Notes under the pieces: model-generated | Seen by the model: only the letters and a program-made list of their open reading frames with translations | The model's database searches: none | Told to the model about the DNA's origin: nothing | Assembly (NCBI GenBank): GCA_934702355.1 | Contig: CAKUXX010000010.1 | Location: 1 to 64,000, forward strand | From: an uncultured Methanomassiliicoccales archaeon | Lineage (GTDB): Archaea; Thermoplasmatota; Thermoplasmata; Methanomassiliicoccales; Methanomethylophilaceae | Length of the DNA stretch: 64,000 bases | Direction of reading: 5' to 3' | In this document: positions 58,475-64,000 of the stretch, piece by piece | Position numbering within the stretch: the first letter of the stretch is position 1 | How the letters are laid out: each line of letters begins with the position of its first letter | Position numbers and translations under genes: made by a program

Positions 58475-58553
58475 TTTTGCAATCAAAAATTCCTGATTTT
58501 TTGCCACTTTTGCAACCTAAAATCTTAGATAAATTGCCACTTTTGCAACCTAA
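58475..58553 (-). repeat. Three iterons at a 33-base period upstream of the 57080-58429 ATPase
   Basis: TTTTGCAA begins at 58475, 58508 and 58541, exactly 33 bases apart each time. The two distal copies are part of an identical 20-base unit, TTGCCACTTTTGCAACCTAA, at 58501-58520 and 58534-58553. The proximal copy is weaker (ACAATTTTGCAATC). All lie upstream of the TATA box and face the same side of the DNA, since 33 bases is about three helical turns. Confidence 0.65.
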
Positions 58554-58669
58554 CGCCAATATGTATCTGCGAGTGTAGTTCAGGCGTCTCTGTTGTGACA
58601 ACGTCATTGTCCGTAGAATCCGAATCCACGACCTGGAATCTTGAAATATATGAAGGGGGTGGTAAAAAC

Positions 58670-60529
58670 ATGAATGCCAAAACACTGATCGGGAAGAGCC
58701 TGTTCTTCCTTGCACTCTGTCTGTTCGTCGGAGTGTACACTGCGATATTCGGACAGAACAACTCCCTGGTCGGTGTGTTCGTCGTCATCATCGCGCTCAT
58801 GATGCTCGGCAGGGATCTCTCCGTCAGGCCCCTGTCCAATCTGGCGAGTCTGATGCTGTTCACCCTTGCCATGGGCTTCGGGGCCTTCATCTCGCTGATG
58901 GACCCGTTCCTCGGCCTTGTTGTGAACTTCGCGTTCGTGTTCCTGACGGCCTTCATCACCATGCACGATATGAAGTCCCCGATGCATTTCCCGTTCCTTC
59001 TGGGATACGCGTTCATGATGTGCATGCCGGTGACTCCGGAGGAGCTTCCGATACGCATACTGGCGCTCATGGTCGGTTCCGTGCTCACAGTAGGATTGAA
59101 CGTGCTGTTGAACAGGAACAAGATGCAGAGGACATGTCACAATGCCATAGTCTCCATGTGCGATGCGATCGGCAAGGAATGCGAAAAGGTGCTGTCCGGC
59201 ATTGTGACCACCACGGACGAGCTGGACAAGGTCTGTTCCGACGTCAACTCCACCGTGTACGACCGTCTGAAGGACCGGTTCTTCATCAACCCGAAGGACC
59301 GCCCCGTCATGGACCTGGTCGCATCCCTCCAGAGTCTCGGAAGGGCCATATGCCTCCGCGAGCGTGATCTCGATGTCGTCAAGGGGGTCGCATCCCTCAT
59401 GGAAGATCTCGCGGCCTACGAGAACGACACTATATCTCTGGACGAGTTCCGCGCCCGTTCCGACGCTTTCCTTCAGAAGAATCATGATGCGGACATTGCG
59501 ATATCAGCATCCGTCAGAGCGATAGTGCTCGAGCTCGAAGCCTTGGAGAACTCCGAGAACATGGCCGTCGCCGATGATGACGGCGAGGTCCCCCATGCGT
59601 TCAGGTTCATGACCATCATGAAGGAGAACCTGCGCACGGATTCCGTGAGGTTCACATTTGCGGTCCGCATGGCAACACTCTTCTCCGTCTGGGCCTTCAT
59701 ATGGCAGTATTGGGAGCTCGAGAACGCGAAATGGCTTCTATTCACGACCGTCGCCGTGGTCCAGCCCTATGTCGAAGGCTCATGGACCAAATCGTCCATG
59801 CGTGTCGTAGGGACCCTGGCTGGTGCGTGCATATTCATGGCCCTCGTGTTCCTGTTCGGAGGGACCGCCGAATCATTGGCGGTCGTCACGCTGGTGGTCA
59901 GCTACATCTACACAGTCGTGGACCCGAAGAGATACGATCTGATGATGACGTTCGTGACCCTGATGGCCCTTCTGGCGGCTTCCATGGCGGATCCGTCCGA
60001 GCCGGTGGTCCTCGAGCGTGTGCTGTACATATTGGCAGGTGTCGCCTTGGCCACATTGGCCAATCATGCCCTGCTGCCGTACCATCTGCGTGACGAGAAC
60101 CTGAAACTCTCCGCCAGGTACTTGGAGATATCCGCGAGGCAGCTGGACAACCTGGCCAAGGCCGCAAGGGGAGATACAGACCGCACGGAGGACAGGTTCC
60201 TGAGGCTGACAGCCAACAACATATCCGCGAAGATGCAGGTGAATGTCGGCAGGGACTCCGATCCGAGCATAGAGAGGCTCCTGGCGGCGCAGAATGCGTT
60301 CATGGCCGAGTGTGTCATGCTGTCCAATTCGATGGCAGGGGCAGACCGGGAATGCCGGGAGCGTTTCGCGGAGATTCTATCCGCTCACGACGGCAGGGAG
60401 ATCGACATGGATGCCATGCTAGACGGCATGGACGACAAGGAGTCCGACCTGCTCATGATGGGGCAGGATGCCGTCCGTGCGTACAGGGAGAACCGCTCGA
60501 TCTATGTCGATGCGGTCGTAGGGCTCTGA
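58670..60529 (+). CDS. FUSC-type aromatic acid exporter-like membrane protein
   Basis: This 619-residue protein has an N-terminal six-helix membrane block (about residues 5-145), a long soluble helical domain (about 150-340) and a second membrane block (about 345-470) containing FAVRMATLFSVWAFIWQYWE and AKWLLFTTVAVVQPYVEGSW. The tail is helical. The repeat of membrane and soluble halves is typical of the FUSC/YccS family, thought to export aromatic or hydroxylated acids. GGGGGTGG 8-18 bases before ATG 58670 is the ribosome-binding site. A canonical partner gene is not seen. Confidence 0.85.
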   Translation: MNAKTLIGKSLFFLALCLFVGVYTAIFGQNNSLVGVFVVIIALMMLGRDLSVRPLSNLASLMLFTLAMGFGAFISLMDPFLGLVVNFAFVFLTAFITMHDMKSPMHFPFLLGYAFMMCMPVTPEELPIRILALMVGSVLTVGLNVLLNRNKMQRTCHNAIVSMCDAIGKECEKVLSGIVTTTDELDKVCSDVNSTVYDRLKDRFFINPKDRPVMDLVASLQSLGRAICLRERDLDVVKGVASLMEDLAAYENDTISLDEFRARSDAFLQKNHDADIAISASVRAIVLELEALENSENMAVADDDGEVPHAFRFMTIMKENLRTDSVRFTFAVRMATLFSVWAFIWQYWELENAKWLLFTTVAVVQPYVEGSWTKSSMRVVGTLAGACIFMALVFLFGGTAESLAVVTLVVSYIYTVVDPKRYDLMMTFVTLMALLAASMADPSEPVVLERVLYILAGVALATLANHALLPYHLRDENLKLSARYLEISARQLDNLAKAARGDTDRTEDRFLRLTANNISAKMQVNVGRDSDPSIERLLAAQNAFMAECVMLSNSMAGADRECRERFAEILSAHDGREIDMDAMLDGMDDKESDLLMMGQDAVRAYRENRSIYVDAVVGL

Positions 60530-60669
60530 GTCCCGGTTTTTTTCGGATGTCCGGGGCACGTCGATATTGTGTCGTGTCCCGCATCCGACCCTTATGTCGG
60601 AATCATTGCGAAAATCGGAAGTCGTCCTGATCAAGAGGAGCACTCGAAATCGATTGTAGTGATAAGGAA

Positions 60670-60754
60670 TGGCGCCGAGGGAGAGATTCGAACTCCCGAG
60701 GATTACTCCAGCGGTTTTCGAGACCGCCGCCATACCGGGCTTGGCTACCTCGGC
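60670..60754 (-). tRNA. tRNA-Ser (CGA), CCA encoded
   Basis: The acceptor GCCGAGG pairs with CCTCGGC, the anticodon stem GCGGT/ACCGC encloses CTCGAAA (anticodon CGA), and a long variable arm (TGGAGTAATCCTC region) marks a class II tRNA. The discriminator is G, followed by encoded CCA. A TATA-like TTTTTATATTG on the minus strand (60774-60787) precedes it. Confidence 0.94.
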
Positions 60755-60840
60755 TCTGTCTCCCCCATTTTATTTCAATATAAAAACGGTTCTGTCGGTT
60801 CCGCGCGTTCCCATGATCGCGGCCGCTTAGCAGCATCAGG

Positions 60841-62028
60841 TCAGCGGGAACCATTCTCCGTGTTCAGCAGCCAGTCGATGACATTTACGACCATCACGCC
60901 CTCATCGTTCCCGAGACCGAACCTGTCCAATGTCAGAACTGTTTTCCTGTAATTGTCCGAGATGGATTTCAGAGGTCTGATCTCTCTGGTGTATGTGCTG
61001 TCAGCCATCACGGTCTTCGACACCTGATAATATTCGATCTCATCCCCTCTGACTGCGGTGAAATCCACTTCCTGGTCACGGAAACTGCCGACGAAAACCC
61101 TGTAGCCTCTGCGGAGCAGTTCGAAGTACACAACATTCTCCAGAGGTGCGCTTATGTCGATCAATTCGTTGGCATTCATGAGGATGTTCCTCATCCCGAG
61201 GTCGGTGGCGTAGTATTTGCCTTTGGACGAGGATATCTTCCTGCCGACGATATCATATCTGTCCGCATGATAGAACAGATGGGCCTCGAGGATGATCTCC
61301 AGGTATTTGCGTATAGTATCGTTGGAGATGTCCAATTCGGCGGACATCCTTTCCGCATTGGTGATGTTCCCGATGTTCGAATAAAGGAATCTGCAGATGG
61401 AGTTGAGTCTGTCTGATCTTCCGGATGTGCGTGACAGGACATCTTTCATCATCACGGTGTTGTAAATGCCCTCTGATTGGGCACGGCATACCCTGTAGCC
61501 CCTGTCGGGCTCGATCGAGGGGAGCGGCCCATAGCGCATATAACGGACGAAACCCTCATTCGGATTCCCTCCGTTCATCTCCATGAACTCTTTGAAAGAC
61601 AATGGAAGGGTCTCCACTTCCATGTACCTTCCCGAGAGCTTGGTGGACAGTTCGGAGGACAGCATCTTGGAGTTGGATCCCGTGATGTATATGTCGCAGT
61701 CCCTGCGGGCGATCAGCATAGCGATCACCAATTCCCATCCGTCTACATCCTGTATCTCATCGATCAGTATGTAGTGGATGCCTTCGCGTTCCAAACAAGG
61801 CCGCAGCATGCCCTTCAGTTCTTCTGCGGTCGTGATCTTTCCCAGAAGGTCCAGGTCTATGTAGCAGATGGATCCCTCTGAAATCCCTGTTGAGCGCAGA
61901 TAGTCCAGATGCTGAAGCATGACGGTGGTCTTTCCCGTCCTGCGCATACCTGTGATGACCTTCACAAGGTCTGTCTTGTCAGAGGAATACTTCAGGATCT
62001 GCAGATAGTCATGCCTCTTTATCTCCAT
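60841..62028 (-). CDS. AAA+ ATPase with DUF4143 domain (QVS variant)
   Basis: This 395-residue protein has Walker A GMRRTGKT (about 28-35), Walker B YILIDEIQDV, YITGSNSKML, a winged helix and DUF4143. The nuclease-like core reads QEVDFTA...EYYQVSKT, so Q-V-S replaces E-V-K. It is closest in plan to the gene at 7264 (shared IGNITN segment before the winged helix). ATG 62028 is preferred because a TATA box (ACTTATATTG on the minus strand, about 62053-62062) is some 25 bases upstream and the longer frame lacks ATG. It ends 86 bases from the 5' end of tRNA-Ser. Confidence 0.85.
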   Translation of the reverse strand: MEIKRHDYLQILKYSSDKTDLVKVITGMRRTGKTTVMLQHLDYLRSTGISEGSICYIDLDLLGKITTAEELKGMLRPCLEREGIHYILIDEIQDVDGWELVIAMLIARRDCDIYITGSNSKMLSSELSTKLSGRYMEVETLPLSFKEFMEMNGGNPNEGFVRYMRYGPLPSIEPDRGYRVCRAQSEGIYNTVMMKDVLSRTSGRSDRLNSICRFLYSNIGNITNAERMSAELDISNDTIRKYLEIILEAHLFYHADRYDIVGRKISSSKGKYYATDLGMRNILMNANELIDISAPLENVVYFELLRRGYRVFVGSFRDQEVDFTAVRGDEIEYYQVSKTVMADSTYTREIRPLKSISDNYRKTVLTLDRFGLGNDEGVMVVNVIDWLLNTENGSR

Positions 62029-62030
62029 AT

Positions 62031-62082
62031 TTTTAGTGATTGATTGGAACAATATAAGTTTTCACTAAAAGTTTAGTGAAAA
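62031..62082. repeat. Three copies of TTTAGTGA around the promoter of the 60841-62028 ATPase
   Basis: TTTAGTGA occurs at 62032-62039 and 62072-62079, exactly 40 bases apart, and in inverse form (TCACTAAA) at 62062-62069. The last two form a perfect palindrome with 11-base arms, TTTTCACTAAA (62059-62069) and TTTAGTGAAAA (62072-62082). The TATA box is between the outer copies, the same layout as upstream of the gene at 23577. Confidence 0.6.
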
Positions 62083-62209
62083 TCGACATCATGATTCATC
62101 CGTCTTGGACTAACGTCCCTTCCTTCGAGGTGTAGGAAACATCGGTTTCGACTCAGGCGACAGCGATATGACGGGTCGGAACATCTGGATGTGTACGTCC
62201 CCGGTGAAC

Positions 62210-62232
62210 GTTTTTATTAAGATTACGTAATC
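62210..62232 (+). promoter_or_regulatory. proA promoter with overlapping palindrome
   Basis: A TATA-like GTTTTTATTAAG (about 62209-62220) is followed directly by the perfect 12-base palindrome GATTACGTAATC (62221-62232), 9 bases before ATG 62241. A repressor binding there would control proA-proB, but the regulator is unknown. Confidence 0.45.
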
Positions 62233-62240
62233 TCGGTTCA

Positions 62241-63572
62241 ATGTCCGCATCCGATGTCGTTTCAGGGATTCAGAAGGCCAAAGTCGCTTCCGTCGAGTTA
62301 TCGACGATACCGTCGGACGTCAAGAACGATGCCCTGAGGGCCATGATCTCATCGCTGGATGACAACAGGCTGGCCATTTTGGATGCTAACGCCAAGGACC
62401 TGGAGCAGGCCTCGGCGATGCTGGATGCAGGCGAGATTTCCGAATCGATGTTCAAGAGGCTCAAGATCGACGATTCCAAGATCGACGGCATGCTCGACGG
62501 GATCAGGGATCTTCTGAGCCTGCCCGACCCGGTAGGGGAGGTAATGTCCTCGTTGGATCTGGATGACGGTCTGACGCTGTATCAGATACGCTGCCCCATA
62601 GGTCTTCTGGGAATGATCTTCGAATCAAGGCCCGATGTGGTCCCCCAGATCATGTCACTGTGTCTCAAATCGGGGAATGCCGTGGCATTTAAAGGCGGAA
62701 GGGAGGCATCGGAGTCCATACGCACGCTGTTCGGACTCCTCAGGGACGCCGCAGTCGCTTCCGGGATACCCGGAGATGCATTCGTGCTTCTCGAGACAAG
62801 GTCCGATATCAATGCCATATTGGAATTGGACAGATACATCGATCTTCTCATCCCGCGCGGGTCCAACGAGTTCGTCAGGTACATCCAGGACAACACAAGG
62901 ATCCCGGTCCTCGGACACGCGGCGGGAATATGTCATGTCTATGTGGACGACCGTGCCGATCTGGACATGGCGATATCGGTCGCATCTGATTCCAAGGTGC
63001 AGTATCCTGCCGTATGCAATGCGGCGGAGACGATCCTTGTCTCGTCCGCCGTGGCGGATGAATTCATCCCCCGTATGGTCTCGGAATACACGGCCCTCGG
63101 CGTGGAGATCCGCGGAGACGAGAGGACGATGGGACTCGCGAAAGGAGTCGTTCCTGCGACCGAATCCGATTGGGACACCGAGTACGGGGATCTGATAGTC
63201 TCGATGAAGGTCGTGGATTCCATGCAGGAGGCCATCGATTTCATCAACAGGCACGGTTCCCATCACACCGATGCGATCATCACATCCGATATCCATCGTG
63301 CCGCCGTGTTCAGCCGTGCAGTGGATTCCGCCGACGTGTTCGTCAACGCATCCACCAGGTTCGCGGACGGCTACAGGTTCGGCAAAGGCGCAGAGGTGGG
63401 CATAAGCACGAACAAGATCCATGCGCGCGGACCGGTCGGGATGGAGGGTCTGATGATCTACAAGTACGTCCTGGTCGGAAACGGGCAGGTGGTGAAGGAC
63501 TACGTCGGGCCCGGATGCAGGAAGTTCAAGCACACCCCGTCGGAAGTCGATTATCCGTACAGAGGTGCATGA
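62241..63572 (+). CDS. proA: Gamma-glutamyl phosphate reductase
   Basis: This 443-residue enzyme carries out the second step of proline synthesis, NADPH reduction of glutamyl phosphate. IRCPIGLLGMIFESRPDVV, KSGNAVAFKGGREASES and the catalytic cysteine in VQYPAVCNAAETILV are as expected, with RFADGYRFGKGAEVGIST and ARGPVGMEGL near the C terminus. Length is near the usual 415-420 plus a slightly longer N terminus. proB begins one base after the stop. Confidence 0.95.
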   Translation: MSASDVVSGIQKAKVASVELSTIPSDVKNDALRAMISSLDDNRLAILDANAKDLEQASAMLDAGEISESMFKRLKIDDSKIDGMLDGIRDLLSLPDPVGEVMSSLDLDDGLTLYQIRCPIGLLGMIFESRPDVVPQIMSLCLKSGNAVAFKGGREASESIRTLFGLLRDAAVASGIPGDAFVLLETRSDINAILELDRYIDLLIPRGSNEFVRYIQDNTRIPVLGHAAGICHVYVDDRADLDMAISVASDSKVQYPAVCNAAETILVSSAVADEFIPRMVSEYTALGVEIRGDERTMGLAKGVVPATESDWDTEYGDLIVSMKVVDSMQEAIDFINRHGSHHTDAIITSDIHRAAVFSRAVDSADVFVNASTRFADGYRFGKGAEVGISTNKIHARGPVGMEGLMIYKYVLVGNGQVVKDYVGPGCRKFKHTPSEVDYPYRGA

Positions 63573-63573
63573 G

Positions 63574-64000
63574 ATGTCCGAACCCGTGGACAGGGCATTA
63601 ATTCTCCGCGATGTGAGTCGCGTGGTCGTGAAGATCGGTTCATCATCGATTATGAGGAACGGTTCCAAGGTGTCCCGCGACTTCATGGACTCCGTCGCCG
63701 AACAGGTCAGAAGTCTGAGGGACGACGGGATCGAGGTTCTGCTGGTGTCATCAGGTGCGATCCCGTTGGGTCTGAAGAGCATGGGCGTTGTGCCGAAGCC
63801 GCACGAGATGCCCATCCGTCAGGCTGCGGCCTCTGTCGGTCAGGGGATCCTGATGAAAGAATGGGGCGAGTGCTTCCAGAGGTACGGCCTCTTGGTCGGG
63901 CAGATCCTCATGACAATGGACACCTATTCGGACAGGGAGAGCGCTCTGAATCTCCATAACACCGTGATGTCCATGCTGGAGCACGGGGTCGTGCCGATCT
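63574..64000 (+). CDS. proB: Glutamate 5-kinase, N-terminal part (partial)
   Basis: This open frame runs from ATG 63574 to the window edge, about 142 residues. It has the amino-acid-kinase start VVVKIGSSSI, VLLVSSGAIPLGLKSMG, RQAAASVGQGILM and GQILMTMDTYSDRESALNL, all typical of ProB. It phosphorylates glutamate in the first step of proline synthesis. The C-terminal part, including any PUA domain, lies outside the window. Confidence 0.92.
   Translation, partial: MSEPVDRALILRDVSRVVVKIGSSSIMRNGSKVSRDFMDSVAEQVRSLRDDGIEVLLVSSGAIPLGLKSMGVVPKPHEMPIRQAAASVGQGILMKEWGECFQRYGLLVGQILMTMDTYSDRESALNLHNTVMSMLEHGVVPI

Noticed and set aside
58501..58553. CRISPR array
   Set aside because: Only two 20-base repeats with a 13-base spacer plus one weak copy, no cas genes, and location in a promoter. 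Iterons or operators fit better.

Overview
The window reads as one stretch of an archaeal chromosome, most likely a methanogen of the Methanomassiliicoccales (Thermoplasmatota). Several features point that way: archaeal information-processing genes (RpoN, RpoK, L18e, L13, S9, S2, three-OB-fold RPA with an RPA-associated protein, thermosome, PAN, Cdc48, archaeal MBF1, aTrm56, archaeal Elp3, GPN GTPase); archaeal purine enzymes (PurP, PurS/L/Q, PurM); two HdrD-type heterodisulfide reductase subunits with no HdrE beside them; a gyrase A and a DnaK/DnaJ/GrpE set; and TATA boxes about 25-35 bases before many start codons with little or no leader. TGA ends nearly every gene, TAA a few, and TAG ends only a decayed transposase. 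That fits an organism that decodes TAG as pyrrolysine. The assignment is an inference from gene content.

Layout. 0-7.1 kb: the end of gyrA, tRNA-Phe, a small conserved pair with DUF531, a TnpB element bounded by inverted repeats and broken by a frameshift, a parvulin isomerase, purM, rarA, and an rlmE-FAH operon. 7.2-9.8 kb: two convergent AAA+/DUF4143 ATPases in AT-rich surroundings. 9.9-19.2 kb: Lhr helicase, hdrD, a Schlafen-type ATP-binding regulator, tRNA-Met and tRNA-Asn, a winged-helix regulator, and a larA-hdrD paralogue-folP operon. 19.2-25.3 kb: a DUF2116 zinc-ribbon protein, a beta-grasp two-gene operon, an endonuclease IV-like gene with 6-phospho-3-hexuloisomerase, the rpl18e-rpl13-rps9-rpoN cluster, tRNA-Pro, a third DUF4143 ATPase and a small regulator. 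25.3-37 kb: regulators, aTrm56, an HD hydrolase, thioredoxin and its reductase, elp3, cdc48 and purSLQ. 37-49 kb: CTP-dependent riboflavin kinase, membrane proteins, GPN GTPase, PAN and aMBF1, rpoK-rps2, the RPA operon, purP and tRNA-Arg. 49-54.4 kb: thermosome and grpE-dnaK-dnaJ. 54.4-64 kb: a tandem PH-like membrane protein, an AT-rich island with a secreted protein and a fourth DUF4143 ATPase, a FUSC-type permease, tRNA-Ser, a fifth DUF4143 ATPase, and proA-proB (proB cut by the window end).

How the genes work together. Most genes are housekeeping: purine synthesis, translation and transcription, replication and repair, proteostasis and redox. The accessory layer consists of the TnpB element, five DUF4143 ATPases, the Schlafen-like gene and the secreted-protein island. 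The most unusual signal is that each of the five DUF4143 ATPase genes has its own private short repeat, duplicated or triplicated 32-40 bases apart around its promoter. The repeat sequence is unrelated from gene to gene. Within the five, two keep a PD-(D/E)XK-like EVK motif and three carry QV(T/C/S) instead. A second point of interest is the larA-hdrD paralogue operon, which suggests a link between 2-hydroxy-acid chemistry and heterodisulfide-reductase-type electron transfer.
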